64,000 nucleotides of DNA, taken from Anabaena sphaerica FACHB-251 (GTDB lineage: Bacteria > Cyanobacteriota > Cyanobacteriia > Cyanobacteriales > Nostocaceae). The stretch is taken from the NCBI RefSeq assembly GCF_014696825.1, contig NZ_JACJQU010000012.1, positions 1-64,000 of the forward strand, in the 5' to 3' direction. Both the position numbers and the translations under genes were made by a program. Under the pieces are notes generated by a model that searched no databases, had not been told where the DNA came from, and saw only the letters and a program-made list of their open reading frames with translations. Position 1 is the first letter of the stretch. Each line of letters opens with the position of its first letter. Below are positions 44,379 to 55,668 of the stretch, piece by piece.

Positions 44379-44407
44379 TTTGTCTGATAGCGTAGCTATC
44401 AGACAAA
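44379..44407. repeat. Perfect inverted repeat after the decarboxylase gene
   Basis: Arms TTTGTCTGATAGC and GCTATCAGACAAA with a three-base centre (GTA). A strong hairpin directly after the heptamer array. It may terminate transcription of the operon upstream, although the following bases are only moderately T-rich. The core AGCGTAGCT also occurs in the split-HIP1 insertion at 17490. Confidence 0.75.
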
Positions 44408-44534
44408 ATCAAATTTTAAAAAATCATCACATTTTTATTAAATCAACATCCTGAAAATCCTAAAATCCTGGACATCCTGATTCAGACAAATTTATTAAGC
44501 TATAATTTAATGATTACCAACTATAAATTAATTT

Positions 44535-45095
44535 ATGATTGCTGTTAAAAATCAACTGACACTACAAGAATTTCTCAACTCTCCAGAAGAAGAGGATATC
44601 ACCTATGAATTAGTTAACGGGGAAGCAAAACCAAAAATGTCACCAAAAAGATTCCATTCTAGATTAACTATTGCATTATGTTTAATTCTGACTCAATGGG
44701 CAGAAAATAAAGGTGAAGTTGGTGTAGAATGGGCGGTTATTTTAAGAATTCGTGGTAAAGATTGGGTTCCTGTACCAGACTTATTATATATTTCCTATTC
44801 TCGGTTTCCTAGTGATGTAATTGAAAATGAAGCTTGTCCCATTCCTCCTGATTTAGTCATAGAAATTATATCACCTGACCAATCTTTTGGGGAGATGAGC
44901 GCCAAAGCTACAGATTATCTTGATGCAGGTGTGTTGAGAGTTTGGGTAATAGATCCCAAAGCGAAAACTGTAACTATATTTTATCCTGATGCACGACCAC
45001 AAACAAAACGCAGTCAAGATAGTTTAGAAGATTCTCTATTTCCAGGTTTGGTAATTTCTGCGGAACAAATTTTTCAACAAGCGGGTATTCCTTAA
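44535..45095 (+). CDS. Uma2 family (DUF820) putative endonuclease
   Basis: A 186-residue Uma2/DUF820 protein with the complete core: LTLQEFLNSPEEEDITYELV near the start, the acidic PVPDLLYISYSR and PPDLVIEIISPDQSFGEMSA. The D-(x)n-E-I arrangement fits a PD-(D/E)XK fold. A beta-rich C-terminus with LRVWVIDPKAKTVTIFYPD follows. It has no coiled-coil tail, unlike the copy at 17858. The gene stands alone between the decarboxylase repeats and the sucrose-phosphatase gene. Function is unproven for the family. Confidence 0.9.
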   Translation: MIAVKNQLTLQEFLNSPEEEDITYELVNGEAKPKMSPKRFHSRLTIALCLILTQWAENKGEVGVEWAVILRIRGKDWVPVPDLLYISYSRFPSDVIENEACPIPPDLVIEIISPDQSFGEMSAKATDYLDAGVLRVWVIDPKAKTVTIFYPDARPQTKRSQDSLEDSLFPGLVISAEQIFQQAGIP

Positions 45096-45171
45096 AGTAT
45101 TACAGAAGTGGCATAAGTAGCAAAAACAGCGTACACTCTTTTTGTTGCTAACGCTAACAAAGGAGAATGCT

Positions 45172-45918
45172 GTGACTAAATTTTTATTTGTAACCGACCT
45201 GGATCATACCCTAGTAGGCGATGACCAGGCTTTGGTAGAATTAAGCGATCGCCTCCAAAGTCATCGTCAACAACATGGTACAAAAATAGTTTATTCTACC
45301 GGGCGATCGCCTCTTCTTTATCGGGAATTACAACAAGAAAAAAATCTCTTCTCACCAGATGCGCTGGTTGTATCTGTCGGTACGGAAATTTATCTCGATG
45401 GTAGCGATACTCCAGATCCTGACTGGTCAAAAATTCTCTCCCCCGGATGGCAACGGGAAACTATACTTACTATCACCCAGAAATTTCCTGAATTAGTTCT
45501 GCAACCAGACTCAGAACAACGTCCTTTTAAAGTCAGTTTCTTTCTCAAAGAAGAGTTTTCTGGGATATTACCAAAACTTGAGGCAGAGTTGGAAAAATCC
45601 CAACTAAATATAAAGTTAATTTATAGTAGCGGTATCGACCTTGACATTTTACCCCTTACCAGCGATAAAGGTCAAGCAATGCAATTTCTACGTCAAAAGT
45701 GGAAATTTGCAGCCGAGCAAACTGTTGTTTGTGGCGATTCAGGTAATGATATTGCTTTATTCGCTGTAGGTAACGAACGGGGAATCATTGTCGGTAATGC
45801 TCGTCCAGAGTTATTACAATGGCACAATCAGAATCCTGCTGACTACCGTTACCTAGCACAAAACCGTTGTGCTGCGGGGATTATGGAAGGATTAAAATAC
45901 TTTGGTTTCCTGGAATGA
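45172..45918 (+). CDS. Sucrose-phosphate phosphatase
   Basis: HAD-superfamily phosphatase that removes phosphate from sucrose-6-phosphate, 248 residues. The catalytic aspartates are D9 and D11 in [12 protein letters not shown]. Further motifs are YSTGRS (motif II), [12 protein letters not shown] with the motif III lysine, and [12 protein letters not shown] (motif IV). The plant/cyanobacterial SPP family pattern is clear ([16 protein letters not shown]). The GTG at 45172 was chosen since GGAG lies seven bases upstream; the open frame begins 10 codons earlier. Its stop overlaps the start of ruvA (ATGA). Confidence 0.9.
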   Translation: MTKFLFVTDLDHTLVGDDQALVELSDRLQSHRQQHGTKIVYSTGRSPLLYRELQQEKNLFSPDALVVSVGTEIYLDGSDTPDPDWSKILSPGWQRETILTITQKFPELVLQPDSEQRPFKVSFFLKEEFSGILPKLEAELEKSQLNIKLIYSSGIDLDILPLTSDKGQAMQFLRQKWKFAAEQTVVCGDSGNDIALFAVGNERGIIVGNARPELLQWHNQNPADYRYLAQNRCAAGIMEGLKYFGFLE

Positions 45919-46559
45919 TTAGCTATCTCAAAGGTATTGTTGCTGGTGTGCAAACGGTTAGCCCTAATCGCGTCATTTTGACTTTAGAGGTGAACGGCAT
46001 GGGGTATGATTTACAGATTCCCCAACGCCTGGCTAACCAATTAACAAATACTGGTAATGTGGTACAAATTTTTACTCATTACCAAATACGAGAAGAAGTA
46101 CCCATACTCTATGGGTTTTCTTCCCCCTCAGAACGGGATTTATTTCGTCACTTGCTATCTGTAAGTGGCATTGGTGCAGCTTTAGCGATCGCTCTCTTGG
46201 ACACTTTAGAATTACCAGAGTTAGTCCAAGCGATTGTTGCCGCTAATACCCAAATTTTAATTCAAGCTCCTGGTGTGGGCAAGAAAACCGCTGAACGTTT
46301 ATGTTTAGAACTGAAAGGAAAATTGATTGAGTGGCGCAAATCAGCAGGTTTTTTCGTGGCTACAGGTGGCCCTGCACCAGGAATTTTGGAAGAAGTGCAA
46401 ATGACGCTCTTCGCTTTGGGATATACTGCCCATGAAGTTAGTCATGCTCTGCACGTGGTCAGCGAAGATATCGGTTTACCCAAAGATGCCTATGTAGAAG
46501 ATTGGATTAAACAAGCGATCGCTCATCTTAGCAACAGCGAAGTAGTTCATAATTCATAA
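45915..46559 (+). CDS. ruvA: Holliday junction branch migration protein RuvA
   Basis: A 214-residue RuvA, the junction-binding subunit that recruits RuvB for branch migration. N-terminal OB-fold ([30 protein letters not shown]), then two helix-hairpin-helix motifs ([15 protein letters not shown] and [20 protein letters not shown]), then domain III ([20 protein letters not shown]). The ATG at 45915 overlaps the SPP stop as ATGA, so translation is probably coupled; an in-frame upstream start would lie inside the SPP gene. The union of a sugar gene and ruvA is not functional, just a compact gene order. Confidence 0.95.
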   Translation: MISYLKGIVAGVQTVSPNRVILTLEVNGMGYDLQIPQRLANQLTNTGNVVQIFTHYQIREEVPILYGFSSPSERDLFRHLLSVSGIGAALAIALLDTLELPELVQAIVAANTQILIQAPGVGKKTAERLCLELKGKLIEWRKSAGFFVATGGPAPGILEEVQMTLFALGYTAHEVSHALHVVSEDIGLPKDAYVEDWIKQAIAHLSNSEVVHNS

Positions 46560-46640
46560 TTCATAATTGGGAATTAGACATCTAAAACATCAGTGTATTC
46601 TTGTTAAAAATCAGTGTGTGCGATTCAGAATTGCTGAGTA

Positions 46641-47810
46641 ATGAATAATAATCCTTACGCTTGGATAGAAGCATCTTTAGAAACCATTCATCGGGCTGAC
46701 TGGTATCGTTCTGTACAAACAATCAACAGTCTTCCCGGTGCAACCGTGCTGTTATCTGGGCAAAAGGTAATTAATTTTGCCAGTAACGATTACTTAGGAT
46801 TAGCAGGAGATGAACGCTTACAAACAGCCGCCATTAAAGCTATTCAACAATTTGGTACTGGTAGCACTGGTTCTAGATTACTCAGCGGACATCGAGAATT
46901 ACACAGGGAATTAGAACAAGCCATCGCATCTACCAAACAAACAGAAGATGCAGTAGTATTTAGTTCAGGATATTTAGCAAATATAGGTGTAATTACTGCT
47001 TTAATAGGCAAGCGAGACTTAATATTATCAGATCAATATAACCATTCCAGCTTGAAAAGAGGGGCTGTTCTGAGCGGTGCAGCCGTCATAGAATACCCGC
47101 ACAATAGTACTGCAGTATTGGCAGAAAAACTATCTCAACAACGTCAAAACCACAGACGCTGTTTAATTATGACTGATAGTGTCTTCAGCATGGATGGTGA
47201 TTTATGTCCTTTACCAGAACTGTTAGACTTAGCTGAAGAATTTAGCTGTATGCTGCTCTTAGATGAAGCACACGCTACCGGAGTCATGGGTAAAACTGGG
47301 GCTGGGTGTGTGGAACATTTCGGCTGTACAGGTAGAGAGTTAATTCAAATAGGAACATTAAGCAAAGCCTTGGGAAGTTTAGGCGGATATGTAGCGGCAA
47401 GTCATACTCTCATTGACTTTTTAAGAAATCGCGCTCCCAGTTGGATTTACACTACAGCCCTTTCACCGGCAGACACAGCAGCCGCCTTAGCAGCTATGAA
47501 AATAGTACAACAAGAACCAGAACGACGACAGCGATTGTGGGATAATGTTAATTATTTGAAACAATTGATTAGAGATAATCTACCTAACTTAAAAATCTTA
47601 CCTTCCGAATCACCGATATTATGTTTTCAATTGCCTGATGCAGCCACAGCATTAACAGCAGGAAAGCACCTGAAAGAAGTGGGTATTTTTGCCCCTGCTA
47701 TACGTCCCCCCACAGTTCCCACCAGTCGGATCAGAATCACGATGATGGCAACACATGAATTAGAGCATATTGAGAAATTAGTAAATACTTTGAAAGGTAT
47801 GCAACTATAG
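46641..47810 (+). CDS. bioF: 8-amino-7-oxononanoate synthase BioF
   Basis: PLP-dependent enzyme of biotin synthesis that joins pimeloyl-thioester and alanine, 389 residues. The family-typical [20 protein letters not shown] is at the N-terminus, [20 protein letters not shown] follows, and the PLP aspartate is in [13 protein letters not shown]. The Schiff-base lysine is K242 in [14 protein letters not shown]. Length is normal. Related enzymes (2-amino-3-ketobutyrate CoA ligase, ALAS) share this fold, but the ASNDYLGL start and the [11 protein letters not shown] segment favour BioF. It is alone; no other bio genes occur nearby. Confidence 0.88.
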   Translation: MNNNPYAWIEASLETIHRADWYRSVQTINSLPGATVLLSGQKVINFASNDYLGLAGDERLQTAAIKAIQQFGTGSTGSRLLSGHRELHRELEQAIASTKQTEDAVVFSSGYLANIGVITALIGKRDLILSDQYNHSSLKRGAVLSGAAVIEYPHNSTAVLAEKLSQQRQNHRRCLIMTDSVFSMDGDLCPLPELLDLAEEFSCMLLLDEAHATGVMGKTGAGCVEHFGCTGRELIQIGTLSKALGSLGGYVAASHTLIDFLRNRAPSWIYTTALSPADTAAALAAMKIVQQEPERRQRLWDNVNYLKQLIRDNLPNLKILPSESPILCFQLPDAATALTAGKHLKEVGIFAPAIRPPTVPTSRIRITMMATHELEHIEKLVNTLKGMQL

Positions 47811-48083
47811 CATTCTTCCCTAAAGCAATACCAACCGATGTCTATGAGTCATTTTCTGGTTCTTACCCCCCTGTTCCTGGTAAGAAGATGATTTCAGGGA
47901 TTTTTTGAGCAACAGCATTTCCAACAGCCTCCCCCTCGAGCATTCGACCAAAAAAAGCTATAGAAAAATTACCTATCAACATCATCCATCAAAAATACTC
48001 ATTGGTCAATTGAGCAGATATTAAGTTACAATAAGGGGTCGCAAACCCAGTAAGTCATAGCCGGATTTGTCCCGGAGGTACGA

Positions 48084-48383
48084 TTGACGAAATTTATCTT
48101 AAAAATTCTCTGGTTAGATGAGAACGTTGCCTTAGCAGTTGATCAAGTTGTCGGTAAAGGTACAAGCCCTTTAACTAAATACTTTTTCTGGCCTCGTAAT
48201 GATGCTTGGGAAGAACTAAAAAAAGAGTTAGAATCCAAACACTGGATTACTGACATTGATCGCGTCGAGTTGCTGAACAAGGCAACAGAGGTGATCAACT
48301 ACTGGCAAGAAGAAGGCAGAAACCGCCCGATGGCAGAAGCGCAGTTGAAGTTTCCTGAAGTTGCCTTCACAGGTAGCGCCTGA
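48084..48383 (+). CDS. Ribosomal protein PSRP-3 / Ycf65-like
   Basis: Cyanobacterial and plastid-specific 30S ribosomal protein, 99 residues: [20 protein letters not shown] at the start, then [20 protein letters not shown] and [20 protein letters not shown]. The start is TTG at 48084, supported by an excellent GGAGG seven bases upstream and by the known family N-terminus. The use of TTG with such a strong ribosome-binding site is unusual enough to note. The gene has its own promoter region of about 270 bases. Confidence 0.93.
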   Translation: MTKFILKILWLDENVALAVDQVVGKGTSPLTKYFFWPRNDAWEELKKELESKHWITDIDRVELLNKATEVINYWQEEGRNRPMAEAQLKFPEVAFTGSA

Positions 48384-48474
48384 TTGGGTAATTGGTAATT
48401 GATTGGTAATTGGTAATTCGTAATTAGCAATTACTACCCAATTCCGACCCAATCCCCAGTTTTCTATAACTATT

Positions 48475-48499
48475 GTAGAGACGCTCCATGCGTCTCTAC
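48475..48499. terminator. Palindromic GTAGAGACGC hairpin
   Basis: GTAGAGACGC (48475-48484) and GCGTCTCTAC (48490-48499) around TCCAT. It is a member of the dispersed palindrome family, located between the convergent PSRP-3 and atpC genes, where it can end transcripts from both sides. Confidence 0.65.
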
Positions 48500-48544
48500 G
48501 ATCTTTGTAGGAGAATTCTCTTGTAAATCCTCCTCCTGCCTTTT

Positions 48545-48958
48545 TTATCCCAAACCGCCAGCGGCTTGAAAACGAGCGCGAGCGCGTTTAAAGGCTTTAT
48601 TTGCCTGAATTTGAGCCTGTCTGTCCCCTGCGGGAACTTGGTTCAATTTGGTTTGTGATTCGCTGTAAGCTTTGCGGGCTTCTTCTAAATTAATAGCATC
48701 GCCACGTTCAGCACCATTAACGAGAATGGTAACTTCATCTTCTTCAACTTCAGCAAAACCACCTAATAGAGCGATCGCTTGCCAGTTGGAAGTTTTGTTG
48801 GCACGAACACGCATTACACCTATATCCAAGGCAGATAACATTGGTGCGTGTCCAGTCAGGATACCCAACTGACCAGTTGTGCTAGGCAGTATCACTTCAT
48901 CAGCTTGAGCATCCCACACAGTTTTATCTGGGGAAATTACACGAACGGTTAATGTCAT
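48545..48958 (-). CDS. atpC: ATP synthase F1 subunit epsilon
   Basis: Epsilon subunit of the thylakoid/plasma-membrane F1 motor (named atpE in some cyanobacterial and plastid schemes), 137 residues. N-terminal beta-sandwich [20 protein letters not shown] then [21 protein letters not shown]-terminal helical hairpin [15 protein letters not shown]. It is a rotor part and an intrinsic inhibitor. It follows the beta subunit gene on the same strand, the usual cyanobacterial atpB-atpE order, with about 107 bases of repeat-bearing DNA between them. Confidence 0.97.
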   Translation of the reverse strand: MTLTVRVISPDKTVWDAQADEVILPSTTGQLGILTGHAPMLSALDIGVMRVRANKTSNWQAIALLGGFAEVEEDEVTILVNGAERGDAINLEEARKAYSESQTKLNQVPAGDRQAQIQANKAFKRARARFQAAGGLG

Positions 48959-48991
48959 ATTTTGAGTTTCTACTTATGGTGGGTTTGAGGT

Positions 48992-49061
48992 GTGACAGGT
49001 GACAGGTGACAGGTGACAGTATTTACTTTTCCCTGTTCCCTGTTCCCTGTTCCCTGTTCCC
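48992..49061. repeat. Heptameric tandem repeats between atpD and atpC
   Basis: GTGACAG units (about 48992-49019) and TGTTCCC/CTGTTCC units (about 49031-49061) lie inside the ATP synthase operon spacer. The repeats evidently tolerate a position in an essential operon. Confidence 0.8.
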
Positions 49062-49065
49062 TCTA

Positions 49066-50735
<1,670 letters not shown>

Positions 50736-50742
50736 TATAGAT

Positions 50743-51603
50743 TTATGCTTTAACGGCGGCTTGTTGTTTGCGTTTACGAAGTGAGGTAATGCCAAAAGCA
50801 CCTAAGCCTAAGATACCGATCAGGGAAGCAGGTTCGGGAGTTGTTTTGGGTGGTACTACACTAATAGAACCGCCTTTCAATAACACAGCAGAGTCCAAAA
50901 CACTATCACCCACATCCTTAATTTTGATACTGAGAGTATTTACAGCATTCTTATTCACAGCACCCTGAAAAGTAAGATTTGTGGTGTATCCATCTAACTG
51001 TGTAGCGTTACCAGTATTGTTGATGTAAGCTGGGTTGAAAGGTCCACTAGGGCTATTTGCCAGGTTGTTGATAGTGACGAAGTTACCGTTGGCTAAAAGT
51101 GCTAAGTTTGTTCCGTTTAATAAAAGCTCGAAGGAATCGTTAAACTGGCTACCTGCGTACTCTAAAAACTCTTCGGAACCAAACACATATTCAAAGAAGA
51201 CATTGCTTACTGTATTGTCTGCAAAGAAGGATATATCTAGTTGAGCTAAGTCGAAAGAGCCGGGAGTGTCACCTGGTGTGCCATAAGAGGTTGTTTTGCT
51301 AGATGTATCATTTGGTCCGATTACATCTACAACATTTCCTGTACTGAGAACTACACCAGAACCCAAACCAAATGGATCATTATTGAACAAGCCAAACGCA
51401 TTTGCATTACCTGTGGTTGTCACAGTGAAGCCACTAAGTCCACTAGTATTAGACCCTAACAATGAGTTGAGCAAATCATTAGGATTGTTATTTTGAGTTA
51501 CAGTGAAAGCAGAAGCCGCGCTTTGACCGCCTAGAGCTACGGTTGTACTTACTGCCGCTGCTGCCACTATTGACAAATTTTTCAAAAAATTTACATACTT
51601 CAT
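50743..51603 (-). CDS. PEP-CTERM protein with choice-of-anchor L-like domain
   Basis: A 286-residue exported protein. Signal peptide (residues 1-31, ending SAASA-F), a beta-rich ectodomain with VLSTGNVVDVIGPND and FFEYVFGSEEFLEYAGSQF followed by NDSF, typical of the choice-of-anchor L family. It ends with a PEP-CTERM sorting signal: TPEPASLIGILGLGAFGITS then LRKRKQQ. PEP-CTERM proteins are processed by an exosortase and released or anchored at the cell surface, often in exopolysaccharide/biofilm. No exosortase gene lies nearby. The flanking DNA on both sides is duplicated around the next gene. GAGG is present upstream of the ATG but rather far (11 bases). Confidence 0.85.
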   Translation of the reverse strand: MKYVNFLKNLSIVAAAAVSTTVALGGQSAASAFTVTQNNNPNDLLNSLLGSNTSGLSGFTVTTTGNANAFGLFNNDPFGLGSGVVLSTGNVVDVIGPNDTSSKTTSYGTPGDTPGSFDLAQLDISFFADNTVSNVFFEYVFGSEEFLEYAGSQFNDSFELLLNGTNLALLANGNFVTINNLANSPSGPFNPAYINNTGNATQLDGYTTNLTFQGAVNKNAVNTLSIKIKDVGDSVLDSAVLLKGGSISVVPPKTTPEPASLIGILGLGAFGITSLRKRKQQAAVKA

Positions 51604-51664
51604 AGTATTATTTTCCTCTTCTCTTGTTGATCTATTCGATACTACTTATCATAATAAGTTTTCT

Positions 51665-51844
51665 ATGCCTGTAAACCCTTTTTCAGCTACTTCATAGAAA
51701 TTTTACTGTTAGAAAAAGCTACTATTATCTACTATTATGGGGAGTAACCGTTAAAACACTTACGTAGTAAAGTGTATAGCCAACTATCTACCGACAGATT
51801 AAAGAAGTTTGATATTTAAAGAAATGATGAAGCTAATGTAAATA
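51665..51844. repeat. Conserved upstream flank of PEP-CTERM gene 1
   Basis: A block of about 180 bases (ATGCCTGTAAACCC ... GATGAAGCTAATGTAAAT) that recurs at 53341-53511 upstream of the second PEP-CTERM gene. Because both genes read leftward, it lies in the promoter/leader position of each. It probably carries shared control elements; no known operator was recognised. The rest of the 51604-52315 gap is AT-rich without a gene. Confidence 0.82.
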
Positions 51845-52091
51845 ATTTATTTATTAAAGCGAGACAATTAATATCATTTTTATGCTATGATTTAAACTAA
51901 AAAGTCATAATCTAATAGACATAGATATTATCATATATCCCACATTCCGCACCCCCAGGTGTCACAATCGATAACTGCGGATTTTTGAATACCTCAAAGG
52001 ATAAGTTTTATACAAAATCCTGGAAATTTTAGATAGCGGTAGCGAAGCGATGCTGCAAGCAGTTCACTAATCTCAAATCTCCAAGACAGCA

Positions 52092-52294
52092 AAGCTATTT
52101 TTCAGAGTTGGTCGTCAAAGACCTGAATTCAAGTAATATCATCTTTTAGGTTAGCATTGAAGGACTCCACCTTCGCCTTAAATTCATTCTTAAGAGTAGA
52201 TCCCCAATTACTTGAACAAGTTGGGCATATTTGGTATCAAAAGCAGAAATGCCATGTCTGGTGTTGACACGGCAGGAATTGAATTATATTTATT
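52092..52294. repeat. Conserved 3' flank of PEP-CTERM gene 2
   Basis: Counterpart of 50532-50735, downstream of the second PEP-CTERM gene. Similarity includes GGTCGTCAAAGACCTGA, GCATTGAA and the terminator hairpin. Confidence 0.85.
52240..52275 (-). terminator. Terminator of PEP-CTERM gene 2
   Basis: On the minus strand TGCCGTGTC pairs with GACATGGCA (one mismatch), followed by TTTCTGCTTTT. It is the partner of the hairpin at 50680-50716. Confidence 0.7.
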
Positions 52295-52315
52295 TGTGCT
52301 GAATAAATATATGCG

Positions 52316-53122
52316 TTAAATTGCGGTTTGCTTGCGTTTGCGGAGTGAGGTAACGCCAAAAGCACCCAAGCCTAAGATACCGATGAGGGAAGCGGGTTCA
52401 GGAACAGTAGTAGGTTTAATTTCAGCCTTAAGTTTCTGGTCAATGGCTTCACCAAAGGTTTGGAAGTTAGTAGCTGTCTTGAGGAAGGCTGGGCTACCAT
52501 CAGCATTAATCCCGCCCACAATGTTATTTTGATAGAAGTTCGCCAGTCCAGACTCACCACCAATGATTATACCGTTAATGGCATCAACACCAGCCGCTAG
52601 AGCAGCATTTCGGGCAGCAAGTGTGTTAGCACCAGCGTTTTGAGCGCCGTCACCAGCCACGTCGATGACTTGACGAGTTCCATCAAAGGCATTATTGAAG
52701 AACTTGGGTGTGGCGAAATTAATTGCCGAACCAGGCGCGGTTAAACCACTGAAAGGACGCGCTGCTGTATTGATCAGGTTAGCAAAGTTCTGTGAAGCTG
52801 CTACGCTATCAATCAAAGTCCAACCTATAGTTTCTTGTTGCTCACTTGCACCGGACCAGTAGATATAGTTAACTGCAATCTTGCCGTATTGTCCCTTAGA
52901 AATGAAGTTGTTGAAAAGGTCAGGATTTGCGAAAGCATTTACATAGCCCTGTTTTAGCAGGTTAAATTCGGAGAGAACTACGCTTCCAGATACGTCAGTC
53001 AGGAGGGAAAGTTCCAAATCTACAAGAGTTTGGGCAGCAGAAGCAGATGTGGAAATAGCTACAACTGACAAACCACAAGTTACTGCTACAAGTGTTCCAC
53101 GGAACAGGTTAGAAATTTTCAT
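52316..53122 (-). CDS. PEP-CTERM protein with DUF1194 (VWA-like) domain
   Basis: A 268-residue exported protein. Signal peptide from MKISNLFRGTLVAV to SASA-AQ, then a DUF1194 domain, a von Willebrand factor A-like fold: DLELSLLTDVSGSVVLSEFN (MIDAS-type DxSxS), IAVNYIYWSGASEQQETIGW and GTRQVIDVAGDGAQNAG. It ends with PEP-CTERM VPEPASLIGILGLGAFGVTS followed by LRKRKQ. The domain probably binds a metal and a surface ligand. The start was placed at the ATG at 53122, directly before the signal peptide; ATGs at 53134 and 53200 are in frame but would give an odd N-terminus. Its C-terminal 30 codons are nearly identical in DNA to those of the gene at 50743. Confidence 0.85.
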   Translation of the reverse strand: MKISNLFRGTLVAVTCGLSVVAISTSASAAQTLVDLELSLLTDVSGSVVLSEFNLLKQGYVNAFANPDLFNNFISKGQYGKIAVNYIYWSGASEQQETIGWTLIDSVAASQNFANLINTAARPFSGLTAPGSAINFATPKFFNNAFDGTRQVIDVAGDGAQNAGANTLAARNAALAAGVDAINGIIIGGESGLANFYQNNIVGGINADGSPAFLKTATNFQTFGEAIDQKLKAEIKPTTVPEPASLIGILGLGAFGVTSLRKRKQTAI

Positions 53123-53340
53123 GTTGGCGCTCATTTTCAGATTTAAATGGTAGAGGTTGGTTACAGTAATTCTTATTGATACCTGATATACCCAGAACAA
53201 AATTCCTTAGTGTATGTAAGGTTGCTAGTTAAGCATTAATAAGTTGCAGGTAGTACCACATAAGAAATTAATTGTTCTAGTAAGTTTGATGAGGCTTTTT
53301 GTCACCTTTCTTCGTATCCGCATAATAATATACCTTTGTA

Positions 53341-53511
53341 ATGCCTGTAAACCCGTTTTCAGCTACTTCATAGAAATTTCACTATTAGAAAAAGCTACTA
53401 AATATTGGGAGTAACCGTTAAAACACTTACGTAGTAGAGTGTACAGCCTACTATCTACCGACAGATTAAAAGAGTTTGATATTTAAAGAAATGATGAAGC
53501 TAATGTAAATA
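53341..53511. repeat. Conserved upstream flank of PEP-CTERM gene 2
   Basis: Counterpart of 51665-51844. About 170 bases, including GGGAGTAACCGTTAAAACAC, ACTATCTACCGACAGATTAA and TTTGATATTTAAAGAAATGA. The rest of the gap from 53201 to 53651 is AT-rich and has no gene that I can see. Confidence 0.82.
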
Positions 53512-53651
53512 TAATATTATTTTAAGGAGAGTCCATTGAAAAGCTGTTGATTTTGGTGGTTTTCTACTCCAAATCCTCTCCAGCACCTAAAATAGAAAGT
53601 AAGTATTAACTTTGCTCCCAGTCGCTTCATCCCTTTACCGTATAATCATTT

Positions 53652-54473
53652 ATGAATTTCTCGTCAGCACGACAGCATTTTTACCAAGAAATTCAACAAC
53701 CTGACGAGTCCATCAACTTGGCCAGGGCGGCTTTATATATTGCCCAGGAAGAATATCCCGACCTTGAGCCGGAAGAATACTTAAATTCACTGGATACAAT
53801 GGCAACGGAGTTAGAGGAACGCTTGCCATCTTCCCGCTATCCTTTGCGGATAATTCAAAATATTAATCAGTATTTATACGATGAATTGGGTTTTACAGGT
53901 AATAAAATAGATTATTATGATCCGCGTAACAGCTTTTTTAATGATGTGATTGAACGCAGAACAGGTATTCCTATTACTTTAGGGTTAGTTTATATTGAGG
54001 TAGCAAAACGCCTTAATTTTCCGATGGTGGGAATAGGAATGCCCGGACATTTCCTCATCCGTCCCGATGTTGCAGATATAGAGATTTTTGTGGATGCTTT
54101 CAATGGTGGTGAGGTGATGTTTCCTCAAGACTGCCAGGAACGATTATCACAAATTTATCAGCAAGCGGTAATTTTGAAACCAGAATTTTTAGCAGTAGTG
54201 AGTAAGCGGCATTTTTTAGCGCGGATGCTGACTAATTTGAAATATATTTACCTAAAACAGCAGGATTTAGAAAAAACTCTAGCTGTAGTAGAACGAATTT
54301 TGCTGTTGTTTCCTGGTGTCAGTTTAGAACTGAGAGACAGAGGTTTGCTTTATTATCAACTTGGTTACTTTACCCAAGCTGTAGAGGATTTACAAAGTTA
54401 TCTGACTAAGGTTCCCGACGCTGAAGACGCTGACGTGATTCGGCAATTACTGAGTAAATTAGGTAAAAAATAA
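53652..54473 (+). CDS. SirB1/transglutaminase-like protein with TPR tail
   Basis: A 273-residue cytoplasmic protein of the SirB1 (Transglut_core2) family: LARAALYIAQEEYPDLEPEE, then DPRNSFFNDVIERRTGIPIT followed by LGLVYIEVAKRL, then the pseudo-active region GIGMPGHFLIRP. The cysteine of true transglutaminases is absent at this spot, as in the family. The C-terminal ~75 residues form TPR-like helices (LTNLKYIYLKQQDLEKTLAV; LLYYQLGYFTQAVEDLQSYL). Function unknown; in other bacteria the gene is often near prmC/hemK or kdsA. The ATG at 53652 gives the full family length. Confidence 0.88.
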   Translation: MNFSSARQHFYQEIQQPDESINLARAALYIAQEEYPDLEPEEYLNSLDTMATELEERLPSSRYPLRIIQNINQYLYDELGFTGNKIDYYDPRNSFFNDVIERRTGIPITLGLVYIEVAKRLNFPMVGIGMPGHFLIRPDVADIEIFVDAFNGGEVMFPQDCQERLSQIYQQAVILKPEFLAVVSKRHFLARMLTNLKYIYLKQQDLEKTLAVVERILLLFPGVSLELRDRGLLYYQLGYFTQAVEDLQSYLTKVPDAEDADVIRQLLSKLGKK

Positions 54474-54751
54474 TTTATAATTTATAATTTATAATTAAGT
54501 AGGTCAACATAATTAAACATAAAACTCTCACTCAGGAGATACATCCAGACTTGTTTAAGAAGTCAGGGATCTGGGTATTACCTTTTTTAAGTCGAAGCGA
54601 CTTCCCTCCAGTATTTACCAATGCCCAGAGGTTTTCTGTATAGTAGTATTATTATACTATTTTTAATTTAAGTAAATTTACGCTTGTTATATTTTCTCTA
54701 TCAAAAGTAGTATGTAGCGCAATAACTTTTTGTTATCTAACCTATTCTATT

Positions 54752-55045
54752 ATGAAATCTATTCTCCAAACCTACGTAGAGAAAGAAATATGGTTACTAA
54801 TACGAGATAAGTGGTATTTTGCTACTATCATCGGGGTTGTAGATGATTTGCTGTGGTTTAAACACAGAACTCACAACAAAGAGACAGAAGAAGATACTTT
54901 GTGGGAAATGGTGGTCAAAACCAGTGAAGTCATTGCCATTGATAAAGTTGTATCTGTGATGAGTAGAAAACCAGATGTATTTATGTCAAGGTTATTGGAA
55001 GCAGATAACACCACACATAATCACCAACAGGAACATGAAAAATAA
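54752..55045 (+). CDS. Small hypothetical protein, beta-rich
   Basis: A 97-residue soluble protein with IWLLIRDKWYFATIIGVVDD, then LLWFKHRT and WEMVVKTSEVIAIDKVVSVM. Alternating hydrophobic pattern suggests a small beta-barrel (Sm/SH3-like), but I recognise no family. The C-terminus is polar and histidine-rich (NTTHNHQQEHEK). About 280 bases of AT-rich DNA with repeat remnants (an AGTCAGGGATCTGGG near 54565) lie upstream. It is convergent with the cytochrome b561 gene. Confidence 0.65.
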   Translation: MKSILQTYVEKEIWLLIRDKWYFATIIGVVDDLLWFKHRTHNKETEEDTLWEMVVKTSEVIAIDKVVSVMSRKPDVFMSRLLEADNTTHNHQQEHEK

Positions 55046-55083
55046 TTAGCTAATAATTAGCTGAATGATGGGATGGTAATTTA

Positions 55084-55668
55084 TTAGTTACTGGATAAAG
55101 TATTGCCCAATGTGATAGCTTTGGTGAATTTGCGCCAGAGCGATCGCACTACTTTTTTCTGTTGGATTGAATGTAGAATAATAAAAGCCAAAAATGTATA
55201 GGCTAACCAGAAATGAAGACTTCTACCGATTTCTACCATTGCTGAATTTTGTGGGAAGATATCAGGTAAAAGAATACCAAAAAATTTGACATTATTACTT
55301 TTATAAGAGTTGGAAAGTAAGAAGCCAGCGATAGGAACAGCCCACATAAAGATATATAAACTGGTATGCAGGGCAACAGTTTTAAACCATTCGGTCGAAA
55401 ATTTAGGAAATTTTTTTGTATATTTGCGCCACCAAACACGCAACAATACTAAAATTCGCCAAGTGAGTACAGCCATTGTTAAAGCGCCGATTGATTTATG
55501 AAAATCATAAAGAGAGGGACGAATAAAAACCTCTCTTGGCAACCTGGCCATAGATGTTCCAGTTACAAATAATATTAAATAACCAATTGACATCCACCAA
55601 TGGATAGACATTAGGTGCTTAAATGCAGAATTTTGTCTGGGTTTAGAGGGTGTATTGACTGAGGACAT
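55084..55668 (-). CDS. Cytochrome b561-type membrane protein
   Basis: A 194-residue inner-membrane di-haem cytochrome b of the bacterial b561 type with four predicted helices. Candidate haem ligands are histidines in FKHLMSIHWWMSIGYLILFV, YDFHKSIGALTMAVLTWRIL, VALHTSLYIFMWAVPIAGFL and SLHFWLAYTFLAFIILHSIQ. Typical b561 family members pass electrons between the quinone pool and periplasmic acceptors. No partner redox gene is adjacent. The start at 55668 is natural. Confidence 0.88.
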   Translation of the reverse strand: MSSVNTPSKPRQNSAFKHLMSIHWWMSIGYLILFVTGTSMARLPREVFIRPSLYDFHKSIGALTMAVLTWRILVLLRVWWRKYTKKFPKFSTEWFKTVALHTSLYIFMWAVPIAGFLLSNSYKSNNVKFFGILLPDIFPQNSAMVEIGRSLHFWLAYTFLAFIILHSIQQKKVVRSLWRKFTKAITLGNTLSSN

